Shown piece by piece: positions 1 through 8,778 of a stretch of DNA of 64,000 nt. Under the pieces are notes generated by a model, which was not told the DNA's origin, made no database searches, and saw only the letters and a list, made by a program, of their open reading frames with translations. Each line of letters opens with the position of its first letter. Position 1 is the stretch's first letter. The position numbers and the translations under genes were made by a program. Source of the DNA: Prolixibacteraceae bacterium (GTDB taxonomy: Bacteria > Bacteroidota > Bacteroidia > Bacteroidales > Prolixibacteraceae); NCBI GenBank assembly GCA_003457135.1, contig DMSQ01000006.1, positions 100,154-164,153 of the forward strand, read 5' to 3'.

Positions 1-140
1 TTTTCACCCTGAAAGGGTGGCATATTAATAGCCCTGGGTAAGTGAGGAACGAACGTCACCCAGGGTTAATGAAGGGGAACGAAACCGTCCGTGAGATAAT
101 GCAATCAAGGCTTATTCTATCTTTCGGACGGAATAGAACT
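1..140. repeat. Composite of dispersed hairpin repeats
   Basis: This stretch carries no convincing gene. It holds three stem-loops in a row: CACCCTGAAAGGGTG at 5-19, an 8-bp stem CCCTGGGT (32-39) with ACCCAGGG (58-65), and CCGTCCG (85-91) with CGGACGG (125-131). The last one, including part of its loop (tcaaggc), recurs at 59426-59473. I infer a mobile or REP-like intergenic repeat, not a gene-specific terminator. The left side is cut by the window edge. Confidence 0.6.
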
Positions 141-206
141 GCCACAATAGCACATTACAATTTGAAACAACCCTTTTTTCGTAGGGAGTTTGCAATTCAT
201 TGTCAA

Positions 207-270
207 TGTCCTAATGGACAAAGGCTTAATTCCATGTGATTTTCTATTGACATTCATGTCCTGACGGACA
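207..270. promoter_or_regulatory. Pair of TGTCC-TRAYG-GACA palindromes upstream of the GntR gene
   Basis: Two near-identical 14-bp palindromes, TGTCCTAATGGACA at 207-220 and TGTCCTGACGGACA at 257-270, lie exactly 50 bp apart, 148 and 98 bp before the GntR-family start. They could be operators for that regulator. However, similar TGTYCC...GGRACA palindromes occur inside dispersed repeats at 32448 and 53819-53888, so they may simply be repeat-borne. Sequence is seen; function is a guess. Confidence 0.35.
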
Positions 271-367
271 AAACTTCAAAAAAGGTTTTTTTCTGTATGA
301 CAGCATACAAATTTTCATTTTCTTTGTATGGAAACATGCAGTTATTAACTGAATTCCTTGATTTACT

Positions 368-1099
368 ATGGATAAAATGGAAGATATTTTTCAAAAAATT
401 GGCACAACCCAAACATTAAGCCAGAAAATAGAACGAAACATCGAACGGGCTATCCGGGAGAAAAAACTGCCCATTGGGGCTAAACTTCCTTCTGAACGCG
501 AGTTGTGTGAGATGTTTGCCGTTAGCCGAACGGCGCTTCGTGAGGCCTTGCGCCGGTTAAGCGCCCGTGGTTTAATCGAAATCAAAAAGGGTAGCGGCAT
601 GGTTGTTACTAAAATTGAATTAAAGGATGCCATCAGTTCGCTCAACTTGTATTACGACTTAAAATTCGACGAAAACCTGATTAGCCAGATTATCGAGTTA
701 AGACTGGCTTTTGAGCCTGAAATTGCTAAAATGGCCGCCCTGAATCGTACTGACGAGGATTTGAAACTCATGGAAGCCAATTTGATCGAATTTGCCAAAT
801 GCAATCCCGACAATACCCAGCTCGAATCAGATATTGATAACCGTTTCCACCTGGCAGTAGCCCGTGCTACTGAAAACCCATTTGTGATCATCACTATGGA
901 GCCTGTTCACAATTTACTGCCCCGGATGCGAAATTTTATTTATGCCAACATTGATGGAGAAAAAGAAATTACACTTGGCTACCACAAGGAAATAGTAAAT
1001 GCAATCCGTGAAAAGGATGCGGAGCGTGCCTATGAAAAAATGCAGGCTCACCTTGACCGCAATATGCAGGTTTACAACAAATTCTTTAAACATACCTAA
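368..1099 (+). CDS. FCD-domain GntR family transcriptional regulator
   Basis: A 243-residue DNA-binding regulator of the FadR subfamily of GntR. Residues about 15-85 form the winged helix-turn-helix, with the typical stretch LPSERELCEMF followed by SRTALREALRRL; residues about 100-235 form the all-helical FCD ligand-binding domain, containing the expected metal-binding style residues in FHLAVARATENP and the late histidine in YHKEIVNAI. Family members respond to small organic acids or sugar acids. The ATG at 368 is preceded by an AT-rich stretch and two palindromes. A fructosamine-kinase-like gene begins 41 bp downstream on the same strand, so the two may be co-transcribed, but the ligand is not evident. 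The family assignment is firm; the target is unknown. Confidence 0.88.
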   Translation: MDKMEDIFQKIGTTQTLSQKIERNIERAIREKKLPIGAKLPSERELCEMFAVSRTALREALRRLSARGLIEIKKGSGMVVTKIELKDAISSLNLYYDLKFDENLISQIIELRLAFEPEIAKMAALNRTDEDLKLMEANLIEFAKCNPDNTQLESDIDNRFHLAVARATENPFVIITMEPVHNLLPRMRNFIYANIDGEKEITLGYHKEIVNAIREKDAERAYEKMQAHLDRNMQVYNKFFKHT

Positions 1100-1140
1100 A
1101 TCCCGTCAGGAATTCAATAAGGGTATCATTGAATCCATTT

Positions 1141-2037
1141 ATGTCATTCTTCAGCGAAAAAGAGATCATCCAGTTGTGCATCGAAAAACTGGCCAATATC
1201 TATGGTTCACCGGCACGGTTACTTAGCTCACAAGCTATTGGTGGCGGATGCATCAATCATGCGGTACGAATCAGTACTACGGCAGGCGATTTCTTTCTGA
1301 AATGGAATGCCACGGCTCCAACCGATATGTTTTTGAAAGAGGCTGCCGGCTTGAATGAAATGTGCCTGGCCAACTCTTCATTTTTAATCATTCCGAAAGT
1401 CATCTGGAGTAAAGAAGTTGATGACCTACCCGGATTATTGCTGTTGGAATACCTTCAACCGGCAATTAAAACTTCAGGATTTGATGAACACTTGGGCAGG
1501 GGAATAGCACAGCTTCACCGCAAAACAGCAACAGCATGTGGCTTTTACCATCCAAATTATTGCGGAACAACACTTCAGGATAATACATGGACCGAAAACT
1601 GGCCTGAGTTTTATACACAACGGCGGATTTGGGCGTTGATACAACATATCAAAGCGTCGCGTGGAATGTCATCAGAGGATCTGAAAATCTATGAAAAATT
1701 GGTTGTTCGAATGCCTGAATTACTGTCACATCAAACAGTTCCTTCGCTCATTCACGGCGATTTATGGTCGGGTAATTACATGTACACGACAAAAGGTCCG
1801 GCTTTGATTGATCCGGCCTGTTACTATGCCGACCGTGAAATGGAACTGGGAATGATGCAACTATTTGGCGGCTTTTCTGTTCAGGTTTGGGATGCCTATC
1901 AACAAGAATTTCCACTTCAGGAAGGTTGGAATAAACGAATTCACCTGTACCAGCTTTATCATGTCCTGAACCATTGTTTGTTGTTTGGTGGTTCGTACGG
2001 CTGGCAAGCCATGCAGATTGCCAAAGAATACCTTTGA
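1141..2037 (+). CDS. Fructosamine kinase family protein
   Basis: A 298-residue aminoglycoside-phosphotransferase-fold kinase. The order of motifs matches the fructosamine kinase family: GGGCINHAVRI near the start (nucleotide loop), FLKWN with the ATP-contacting lysine, the catalytic loop HGDLWSGN near residue 203, and LIDPACYYADRE with the metal-binding aspartate. Proteins of this family phosphorylate ketoamines formed by glycation so that they fall off proteins, a repair role in the cytoplasm. I chose ATG 1141; a TTG at 1129 would add four residues. The stop codon overlaps an 8-bp tandem repeat (2036-2067). The length is usual for the family, so the C-terminus is probably intact. Confidence 0.85.
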   Translation: MSFFSEKEIIQLCIEKLANIYGSPARLLSSQAIGGGCINHAVRISTTAGDFFLKWNATAPTDMFLKEAAGLNEMCLANSSFLIIPKVIWSKEVDDLPGLLLLEYLQPAIKTSGFDEHLGRGIAQLHRKTATACGFYHPNYCGTTLQDNTWTENWPEFYTQRRIWALIQHIKASRGMSSEDLKIYEKLVVRMPELLSHQTVPSLIHGDLWSGNYMYTTKGPALIDPACYYADREMELGMMQLFGGFSVQVWDAYQQEFPLQEGWNKRIHLYQLYHVLNHCLLFGGSYGWQAMQIAKEYL

Positions 2038-2075
2038 AGGACTGAAGGACTGAAGGATTGAAGGATTGATTGAAT
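2036..2075 (+). repeat. Tandem octamer GAAGGACT/GAAGGATT
   Basis: Four contiguous 8-bp units (two GAAGGACT, two GAAGGATT) followed by a degenerate fifth overlap the stop codon of the fructosamine kinase gene. It is one of several short-period repeats in this genome segment and may vary in copy number; change would not touch the coding frame because the stop lies at the first unit. Confidence 0.7.
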
Positions 2076-2085
2076 AGAACGTAGT

Positions 2086-2343
2086 ATGTTAAAATTGATT
2101 GGATATATTGTATTTGGATTATCAATGGTTTGTTGGTTTTTGATTCCGGTTGTTCCATTTCTGGGTTTTTCGATAGGAGTAGCCGCCGGAATTACTACCG
2201 GATTGATCGTTGCTGGAGAAGTAACTTTTTATCTCAGCATTTTCATGATCGGGAAGGAATTTTTGGTTAAACTCAAAAGTAAATTTAAAAGACGGAAGGC
2301 AAAACCAAAACCTGTTTCTGAAGAATCTGAGCCGGTAGAATGA
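2086..2343 (+). CDS. Small two-helix membrane protein (transporter-suffix-domain-like)
   Basis: An 85-residue protein with two hydrophobic segments (about residues 3-28 and 32-58) separated by a tight turn, then a strongly basic tail (KLKSKFKRRKAKPKPK-like) and an acidic end. The pattern IPVVPFLGF followed by AGITTGLIVAGEV resembles small proteins annotated in databases as transporter suffix domain proteins, a family without a known mechanism. It starts 48 bp after the kinase gene, directly after the octamer repeat, and ends 16 bp before the convergent gene. I recognise the pattern but cannot assign a job. Confidence 0.65.
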   Translation: MLKLIGYIVFGLSMVCWFLIPVVPFLGFSIGVAAGITTGLIVAGEVTFYLSIFMIGKEFLVKLKSKFKRRKAKPKPVSEESEPVE

Positions 2344-2359
2344 TTAATCGTATATCAGT

Positions 2360-3433
2360 TTAATTTTTTTTTATTATTGCTTTACCCAAGCGGTACAATC
2401 CCCAAACGACTGTAATTACCATTGCCAGTATCACAATGGTCAATATGAATGGATGGTCCAAAATGATCAAAATAAACCGGACTGTTCCATTCATTTTCTT
2501 TTGTTTGGCAATAGATGTTTGAATGTCAGGTTCTTTTTGATCAAAATCAATTGATTCAATTTTAGTCAGGAAGCCTTTCTGAACCGAAGTTTCAAGACAA
2601 AAAATATGTATTTCGCCGGTAAGTTTTGAAGCAATTAAAATATCCCGTTCAAGTTTATCCCAGCTCATTGATTTCAACTCAATTCCTTCTATTACGACTC
2701 CACCGCCGGTACTGCCCAAAGCTATAGGCATTTTATCCTGATGGTAAAGCGGAATGATACCCGGATTGTCAAATAAACTGGTATAGGCCATCGGGATTTC
2801 TTTGTCGGTTTCAATATCAACGATTCCCAGAAGCTTTTGAAGTGAGGTCGTTTTCTTGGCTCGTTCTTCATAAATAAATGGCATAATGTAGCTTTCAACC
2901 AGATATCCGTCAGCTTTCATCGTTGAGATTAACATTTGATATATCGCTTTTCCCTCTTTCAGCGAATGAGTATCGTAAAGTCGTTTGTAGGCTTTCCACG
3001 CCAGCTTCCAGGGCTGTGAAATTGCCAATTTGGCATCGTTCATATCCGGCTCAAGGTCAATTCCAATTCCATCCCATTTCAATTGATTTTCGGCCGTCCA
3101 CGATTTAAAACCGGCATACCGTTTGACCGCCTTTTCACCATTATACATGTTAAACCAGTAGCCGTCCTCCTCCGGAAGTAACAGCCATGCTACAATTGGA
3201 ATACCGGACTGATTCAGTTTTTGAATGGTAAGTGTTCTTTCAGGACTAAAGTCGTGCAGGCCAATTCGCACTGAAACCTGCATTTTAACAAGCTGACCGA
3301 TTAAGGCTGAGTCGGAAAACAATTCGTTGAATTGCTTTGCCGGTAGTTCACAGAAGAAGGAAAACATGGGTTTGCCGGCAAAACTCAGGTTAAAAAAAAT
3401 AAGCAGCAATAAGATAATTAGTGATTTTTTCAT
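2360..3433 (-). CDS. Exported protein with TIM-barrel glycosidase-like motif and C-terminal membrane anchor
   Basis: A 357-residue protein with an N-terminal signal peptide (cleavage near FAG), a large extracytoplasmic domain and one transmembrane helix near residues 325-350 followed by a short basic tail. The segment WDGIGIDLEPD near residue 140 looks like the strand-4 DxxDxE region of TIM-barrel glycosidases such as GH18, and IPIVAWLLLPEEDGYW suits a barrel strand. I did not find a full family match, so enzymatic activity is only suggested. It begins 9 bp after the response regulator gene and is almost certainly the third gene of that two-component operon, which suggests it is either a sensor accessory or the system's main target. 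Confidence 0.6.
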   Translation of the reverse strand: MKKSLIILLLLIFFNLSFAGKPMFSFFCELPAKQFNELFSDSALIGQLVKMQVSVRIGLHDFSPERTLTIQKLNQSGIPIVAWLLLPEEDGYWFNMYNGEKAVKRYAGFKSWTAENQLKWDGIGIDLEPDMNDAKLAISQPWKLAWKAYKRLYDTHSLKEGKAIYQMLISTMKADGYLVESYIMPFIYEERAKKTTSLQKLLGIVDIETDKEIPMAYTSLFDNPGIIPLYHQDKMPIALGSTGGGVVIEGIELKSMSWDKLERDILIASKLTGEIHIFCLETSVQKGFLTKIESIDFDQKEPDIQTSIAKQKKMNGTVRFILIILDHPFILTIVILAMVITVVWGLYRLGKAIIKKN

Positions 3434-3442
3434 GCTTCTATT

Positions 3443-4099
3443 TTATAATTCAACCAATCTGTTTTTGATGGCATAAACCACCAATTGGGCGGTGTTTTTG
3501 CTTTCGCTTTTTTCGAGAATATTGGCGCGGTGCTTGTCAACCGTGCGTTTGCTGATGAAAAGTTTATCTCCGATTTCCTGATTGGATAAGCCCTGGCAAA
3601 TGAGGATAAGAATTTCCATCTCCCGCTCCGAAAGTTCGGAATGTAATTCTTTGCTTTTGGGTGATGATTTCAGGCTGTTGACCAGATTCTGAAGCAGTTC
3701 GGACGAAAAATACGATCCGCCTTCGTAAACTATATCCAAAGCGGCATTAACTTCTTTGATGTCAGAATTTTTCAGGACAAAACCTTTAACGCCGGCATTG
3801 ACCATTTTGTAGTAGTAATCTTCTTCGCCATACATCGAAAGGGTAATAATTTTCAGGTCCGGATATTTTTCATGAGCAAATGTTGCAGCTTCAATACCGT
3901 CCATTACTGGCATATTAATGTCGAGCAAAACCAAATCCGGAATGTTTTTTTCGAGTATATCCAAAAATTGTTTGCCATTTGCTGCTTCAGCAATCACATG
4001 GTAATTTTCCAGGTTATTCAATAAAATCCGAAGCCCGTTTCTGAATAAGGTATGATCGTCAACAATAATCACTTTTCGTTTCAATAGTTTACTCGTCAT
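3443..4099 (-). CDS. NarL/LuxR-type response regulator
   Basis: A 218-residue response regulator. The receiver domain spans residues 8-125: acidic pocket at D14-D15, the phosphoacceptor D60 in LLDINMP, and the lysine in FVLKNSD near 111. A LuxR-type helix-turn-helix occupies about 152-215, with the hallmark LSEREMEIL and SNQEIGDKLFISKRTVDKHR. It should act as a phosphorylation-controlled transcription factor. The start ATG overlaps the end of the histidine kinase gene by 11 bp, so the pair is translationally coupled, and the exported protein gene follows directly. Targets are not evident. Confidence 0.93.
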   Translation of the reverse strand: MTSKLLKRKVIIVDDHTLFRNGLRILLNNLENYHVIAEAANGKQFLDILEKNIPDLVLLDINMPVMDGIEAATFAHEKYPDLKIITLSMYGEEDYYYKMVNAGVKGFVLKNSDIKEVNAALDIVYEGGSYFSSELLQNLVNSLKSSPKSKELHSELSEREMEILILICQGLSNQEIGDKLFISKRTVDKHRANILEKSESKNTAQLVVYAIKNRLVEL

Positions 4100-5048
4100 G
4101 CATCAGTACTTTAATGGTTACCAAAGTTCCTTTTTTGTTTTCACTTTCAATATTAATTTCACCTTTCAGTGAATTGATACGTGAATAGATGTTTGAAAAA
4201 CCCATACCGCTGCTTCCCTGTTGATCTATTATTTTGTTCACATCAAAGCCTTTACCATCGTCTTTGTAAATAATGTTCAGGTATTGGTCTTCTTTGGTCA
4301 AAGATATGTCGATCTTTTTAGCCCTGGCATGTTTGATCGTATTATTTATCAACTCGCACACTATGCGATAAAGTACAACTTCCACGCTACTGTCGAAACG
4401 TTCATCTTTCAGGTCAGATTCGAGGTTAATACGGATGGTTTTGGTGATGTTGATTTTGTTGGTGAAGTTATTCAACGCCCTGATCAGCCCAAAGTTATTC
4501 AATATATGCGGGCTCAGGTTGTCTGAGATTTCCTTCAGGCTCTTGATGGCTTCATTGATAACGAGTTCTGTGTTTTCAACAATTTCGCGCGAAGCTTCGT
4601 CGTGTTTCATCTGGGCCAGCGACGAAACCGACATTTTTACGCTCGAAAGCAGCGGACCAAGTCCGTCGTGAAGGTCTTTGGCAAACCGTTTTCTCTCCTT
4701 TTCTTCAGTTTGGATGATGGTATTCAAAAACATTTTTTCAGTCAGGCGGCGCGAATCTTCAACCCGTTTCATGTATTTAAAAATCTTCTGGATCATGAAA
4801 ACCCCAATGGCAAAAGCGAGCGATGTAATTACACCGCCCCAAACAAATATTTCACGGTAATCCTGAGGTTTGATGGGGGTTACATACGGCAGGAATTCCA
4901 CCAGGCGCATAACGGCCATCAGGATAAACCCGAGGGTGAGAAGCATCCACGAAAAATTGTATTTGGTTACCCGGGTAAGTTTTAAGGCAACGGCCACTGC
5001 AAAAAATTGCAGGATGATGGCAATAACAAAAAGGATTTTTAGAATCAT
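4089..5048 (-). CDS. NarX/DesK-type sensor histidine kinase (HisKA_3)
   Basis: A 319-residue kinase with three predicted transmembrane segments in the first ~100 residues (2-22, 33-52, 70-90) and no large periplasmic domain, so it probably senses within or near the membrane, or through a partner. The dimerisation/phosphoacceptor region contains the His in FAKDLHDGLGP; the HATPase domain carries the N box CELINNTIKHA, the G1 box DDGKGFD and GMGFSNI. It is the first gene of the operon and has a TAACTTTG promoter-like element 22 bp upstream. The neighbouring exported protein (2360-3433) could be the missing sensory part. Confidence 0.92.
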   Translation of the reverse strand: MILKILFVIAIILQFFAVAVALKLTRVTKYNFSWMLLTLGFILMAVMRLVEFLPYVTPIKPQDYREIFVWGGVITSLAFAIGVFMIQKIFKYMKRVEDSRRLTEKMFLNTIIQTEEKERKRFAKDLHDGLGPLLSSVKMSVSSLAQMKHDEASREIVENTELVINEAIKSLKEISDNLSPHILNNFGLIRALNNFTNKINITKTIRINLESDLKDERFDSSVEVVLYRIVCELINNTIKHARAKKIDISLTKEDQYLNIIYKDDGKGFDVNKIIDQQGSSGMGFSNIYSRINSLKGEINIESENKKGTLVTIKVLMHDE

Positions 5049-5070
5049 GATTGACCGTTTTGAGTTTAGA

Positions 5071-5078
5071 CAAAGTTA
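5071..5078 (-). promoter_or_regulatory. Bacteroidota -7 element for the histidine kinase operon
   Basis: On the minus strand the sequence reads TAACTTTG, a full match to the TAnnTTTG -7 box used by the Bacteroidota primary sigma factor. It lies 22 bp before the kinase ATG. I see no good TTTG at the -33 spacing, so the promoter may be weak or activated. Confidence 0.45.
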
Positions 5079-5130
5079 CATCCGAATAAAGGCTTTCGAA
5101 GCATTTGCGACTGAAAAAAAGAAAAAATGA

Positions 5131-5991
5131 TCAGGAAATTTTTACGCGAGCCGATCTGAACATCACTACCGATGTGTAAAAAACGACCGCGCAAACGATC
5201 CATTTCAGAATAATTAATGGCAATGATTTCACAACGAATGCTGCCAGAAATACACCTGCAGTACCTGCAATGGTTAGCGCGATAGCTGTTTTTCGGTCAT
5301 AGGCATCTTCTTTGATGAAACGTGAACTTCCGGCCAGCATTAAGAGCGCAGTCGAAGTCATCATTAACGGAAATGCTGTTAACGGATGCATTCCCAGCGC
5401 ATAAACCATGGCCATACAGGGTGCATAAAATCCGATGCCTATGGTTTGCAGGGCGCCGAAAATGAAACTCATCACGATAATCACCAACAATCTCCATCCC
5501 GACAGCCCATTGGCCTCGCCGCCTAATGGCAAAAGTTCAAGAAGCCCGGCCAGAATAACCAGTCCGACCAATAGCAAACCGATTCCCATTCCGAGTTGGA
5601 TTCTGTTTCGCTTCAATCGTGCCACCACGCCCGCACCCAGTAAGGCGCCCAGGCTCGCTGCTGCCGCTGCCGAAACCAGCGTTACCGGATCAATTTCGAC
5701 TGCCGTCATAAAAAGAAAGGCTTGTGCCACGGTAGGGATGGTATTTCCAACATTCATGGTTCCCGGGATAAGCCGGTCGTCAACCAGTTTGAAAAATTTA
5801 AATAATGCGGTTTGCTGCGCAAAACTTCCAATCCCAAGTGTGTCCAGAAAATTCGTGATTAGTCCGATTCCCAATAATCCAGGGTATTTCTTGCCTGAAA
5901 GAAATTTCAGCTTGGAAAGGAGGTCTTTGAAATAGAAAAAACCAAAGAATGCGGACAGCAGGCCAAGAAAAGCTTTAAGAATGATATCCAT
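5131..5991 (-). CDS. TauE/SafE family membrane permease
   Basis: A 286-residue integral membrane protein with eight predicted helices arranged as two halves, as in the sulfite exporter TauE/SafE family. Characteristic are the N-terminal GIGLITNFLDTLGIGSFAQ (helix 2 region) and the second-half counterpart FGALQTIGIGFYAPCMAMVY. Members move sulfur-containing or organic anions across the inner membrane; the substrate cannot be read from the sequence. It stands alone: the upstream neighbour is divergent and the downstream histidine kinase starts in the same direction 82 bp later with its own promoter-like element. Confidence 0.85.
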   Translation of the reverse strand: MDIILKAFLGLLSAFFGFFYFKDLLSKLKFLSGKKYPGLLGIGLITNFLDTLGIGSFAQQTALFKFFKLVDDRLIPGTMNVGNTIPTVAQAFLFMTAVEIDPVTLVSAAAAASLGALLGAGVVARLKRNRIQLGMGIGLLLVGLVILAGLLELLPLGGEANGLSGWRLLVIIVMSFIFGALQTIGIGFYAPCMAMVYALGMHPLTAFPLMMTSTALLMLAGSSRFIKEDAYDRKTAIALTIAGTAGVFLAAFVVKSLPLIILKWIVCAVVFYTSVVMFRSARVKIS

Positions 5992-6022
5992 AAGTTGATT
6001 TAGTGGTCAGAAGTTAAAACTA

Positions 6023-6030
6023 CAAAAGTA
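6023..6030 (-). promoter_or_regulatory. -7 element for the TauE/SafE gene
   Basis: Read on the minus strand this is TACTTTTG, matching TAnnTTTG, 32 bp before the permease ATG. No clear -33 box. The remainder of the 310-bp intergenic stretch to 6301 is AT-rich and shows nothing else I can support; it must also hold the promoter of the divergent TPR gene. Confidence 0.4.
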
Positions 6031-6301
6031 AAGGTAGGAATGCAAATAGCTTATTGAATAAAGGATGAAATCAGTAGGTGAACCAGTTTGAACCGGTCAG
6101 TTTTGGATAAGGAAAAATAATCGCCTGCAAATAATAAATATTTTGAAAAAATATTGTACCTTATAAACCAAGTTTTAACCTGACATTCACCTAGCTATGA
6201 ATCCCCTTTCAATTCACATGCACTTTTATTGAAATGCCAGTATTTTCAGTTAGTACAGACATGCTTTTCCTGAAATCTCAATAAACTTAAACTTCAAAAA
6301 A

Positions 6302-8218
6302 ATGAGTCACTTTCGAATATTTACCATTCTGGCCATTCTAAATTCGGCGTTTTTTTCTGTCAGTGCTCAGAAAACAACTATGTTGTTTTCGAAAAGTCTT
6401 TTAAATAAAACTGGGCGGTCGATGGAGATTGAATTAACGGATTCCCTGGGAAACAGTGAGATCAATTCCGATTTTTTCAATCAGTCAGATTTGATTTTCT
6501 TTACGGTGAAGCCAATTCCGGGCCAAAATTGGACCTTCTCAAAGAATGAAGCAGAGAACAAACTGACTGAATTAAAGTTGGCTCAGGATAATATTGTTTT
6601 ACCAGTCAAACGACTTAAAAGCGTTAATCAGGAAAAGGATATTGTCAAAGTAATTGTTACTTATAATAAAAATTCAATCAACGTATTACGCATGTTTCGC
6701 TTTAAATTTGACGAAGCAGATTCGGAACCGATAGCTTTTCCTGAAACGCTATGGCCAAATTATAAAGTTTACAATGTGATTATCGATAAGTCCAAAGAGC
6801 TGCTCAACAAAAATGAACTGCTTGGTTCCTTCAAATGCCTGATTAAATTGTGGAATACGGACAAAAATTTTTCTGAATTTTCATTTTATCCGGCTTCAAT
6901 CGAATCGCTTAATAAGCTTGTTGAACAGAATCTGACCCAATCAAAGGATTCATTGTTAAAAGGGTTGACCAGATTTCAGAAAAAGCCGACAGAAAAAAAT
7001 CTCGACCGGTTGCATTCATTAAACGATACCTTGCTCAATAATTTAAACACCCTTGAATCATTTCTGAACACCACTCGTGAAGGGATTATTCCGGAGAACT
7101 TCCTGAAGACCATTGATGCTCAGAAAGTGAAGATTTCAAAGGAGTTCGCTGCTGCAAGCCAGCTTTTTCGGAAATCAATGTTAAGGATTTTCGAAGAAAA
7201 AAATTACAGTGACTACAAATTCAAATTATATACGGAAGTACTTTCGAACTTGCTTATTTCTGTCGACAAAATCAAGCCTTTGAAGAGTCTGGACAACATT
7301 TATATTTCGAAACTCAGGAAATATTCGGATCAGAAAAGTGAATTGACCGATATGGGCTGGTACGAAGATTTTACCATCATTTGCCGTCTTTTAAATGACA
7401 ACATTCATAGTCAATCCTACCTGTTCCGGGATTCCGTAATGATTAACTATGCAAAAAATAAATCATCCGAAACACAACCATATTATACTGTTTTAAGGGC
7501 TTATGATTCGTTGGTTAAGAAGGATAAAACGAAATTCATCAGGCTGATTAACGAATGCCTGACGACTGTTACCGATAGGGACATGCTTGCAAATCTGGAT
7601 TTAACTATCTCTTTGGCAAGCATTGATTCACTAACTAACGAAAGCTATTGGGATGTGGTGCAAAAAGGGTACGATTCGTATTTAATTGGTTCATATCCTG
7701 AAGCAAAAAAGCATTTTGAAAAAGCTGAAAAGTTGTCAGAATCAAACGAGGTGCTTTTCTTTTTGATGGGCGAAACAAGTTACAAGCTACTCGACCGATA
7801 TAGTTCCGAAATTTATTTTAACCGGGCATTGGCCACCAATCCAAAATTTATCATGCCCAAATTATTCAGAATCGAATTTTTAACTGAAGATAAGGATTAC
7901 GCTACAGCCATTAGTTTGGTTAATAGTGCATTAGAAACAAATCCGATTTGGTATTTCTACTTTAAAAAGGCCATTCTGTTGCAATTATCCGGGAAAAATG
8001 ATGAAGCTAAAGCGATCCTTTTAAACGATTGCATCAAGATGAATTCCAGAAATTACGATCAGTATATTGTTTTGGGTGATATCTATTTGGCTTTAAATGA
8101 TATTAAAAGTGCCCGGGAAAATTTTATGATTGCAGGCGACCTTAATCCAAACGACAATCAATATAAAAAGCGGATGGAATTGCTGAAACAATTGCCCGAG
8201 AAACCTGCCGGAAATTGA
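6302..8218 (+). CDS. Secreted TPR-repeat protein
   Basis: A 638-residue protein with a signal peptide ending near VSAQ (residue 23) and thus periplasmic or exported. The N-terminal ~160 residues look beta-rich; the middle is long and helical with coiled-coil character. From about residue 455 come degenerate tetratricopeptide repeats (AKKHFEKAEKLSES, SSEIYFNRALATNPKF, ARENFMIAGDLNPNDNQY), which mediate protein-protein contacts. No enzymatic motif was seen. It is flanked by a divergent permease and a convergent rhodanese gene, so it is monocistronic. Role unknown; homologues in Bacteroidota are usually unannotated. Confidence 0.7.
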   Translation: MSHFRIFTILAILNSAFFSVSAQKTTMLFSKSLLNKTGRSMEIELTDSLGNSEINSDFFNQSDLIFFTVKPIPGQNWTFSKNEAENKLTELKLAQDNIVLPVKRLKSVNQEKDIVKVIVTYNKNSINVLRMFRFKFDEADSEPIAFPETLWPNYKVYNVIIDKSKELLNKNELLGSFKCLIKLWNTDKNFSEFSFYPASIESLNKLVEQNLTQSKDSLLKGLTRFQKKPTEKNLDRLHSLNDTLLNNLNTLESFLNTTREGIIPENFLKTIDAQKVKISKEFAAASQLFRKSMLRIFEEKNYSDYKFKLYTEVLSNLLISVDKIKPLKSLDNIYISKLRKYSDQKSELTDMGWYEDFTIICRLLNDNIHSQSYLFRDSVMINYAKNKSSETQPYYTVLRAYDSLVKKDKTKFIRLINECLTTVTDRDMLANLDLTISLASIDSLTNESYWDVVQKGYDSYLIGSYPEAKKHFEKAEKLSESNEVLFFLMGETSYKLLDRYSSEIYFNRALATNPKFIMPKLFRIEFLTEDKDYATAISLVNSALETNPIWYFYFKKAILLQLSGKNDEAKAILLNDCIKMNSRNYDQYIVLGDIYLALNDIKSARENFMIAGDLNPNDNQYKKRMELLKQLPEKPAGN

Positions 8219-8272
8219 TGACCTTCGCACGGACAGGACAACTTAGGGGATCACATTTCTGAAGAAAATAGC

Positions 8273-8725
8273 TTATTTATCTGGAACAAGAGTTTCTTTT
8301 TCCCATTCCCAACGCGAAATGCCTCCCCAATTGATGTACCGTTTATAGCCTGCTTTTTTCAGGTTTTTCGATGTTATTTTTGCCAGACCTCCAACATTGC
8401 AGTAAATAATCAGATACTGGTCTTTGGGGATTTCGTTTAACCGGCTAGTGATAGTCCCGGCTGGAAATGATTTGGCTGTGGGAATATGACCACTCAGATA
8501 GGCTTTTTCAGACCTGACATCAATAATCCAGATGGAATCAACCGGATGATCAGCGAGTTTTTTCAACTCTGAGGACTCAATATACTTCCTCAATACTTTA
8601 CCTTCGGCTCCTGCCTGGCCAACATAAACCGACTGCCCGGCAGCAACACCGACAAGTACAGTATATAAAAGCATGGTGATCAATGTGATTTTTGAAATGT
8701 GTGTTTGGGCAGATTTTGTGGTCAT
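8273..8725 (-). CDS. Exported rhodanese-like domain protein
   Basis: A 150-residue protein: signal-anchor or signal peptide up to about residue 30, then a single rhodanese domain with WIIDVRSEKAYLSGHIPTAKSF and the active-site cysteine in YLIIYCNVGGLAK. The loop keeps the cysteine but lacks the usual arginine of the CRxGxRS form, so sulfur-transfer activity may be altered. It would act outside the cytoplasm. I chose the ATG at 8725; a GTG two codons upstream is also possible. The lipoprotein gene upstream (8779-9231) runs the same way and may share its transcript (53-bp gap). Confidence 0.78.
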   Translation of the reverse strand: MTTKSAQTHISKITLITMLLYTVLVGVAAGQSVYVGQAGAEGKVLRKYIESSELKKLADHPVDSIWIIDVRSEKAYLSGHIPTAKSFPAGTITSRLNEIPKDQYLIIYCNVGGLAKITSKNLKKAGYKRYINWGGISRWEWEKETLVPDK

Positions 8726-8778
8726 ATTCACCCCCTTTCATTTCAATCGGTTAGGAAAAACAATGTCAACAACTTTGG

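Noticed and set aside
42..239. Open frame of 65 codons at the window start
   Set aside because: It runs through three hairpin repeats and has no initiation context or recognisable protein features.
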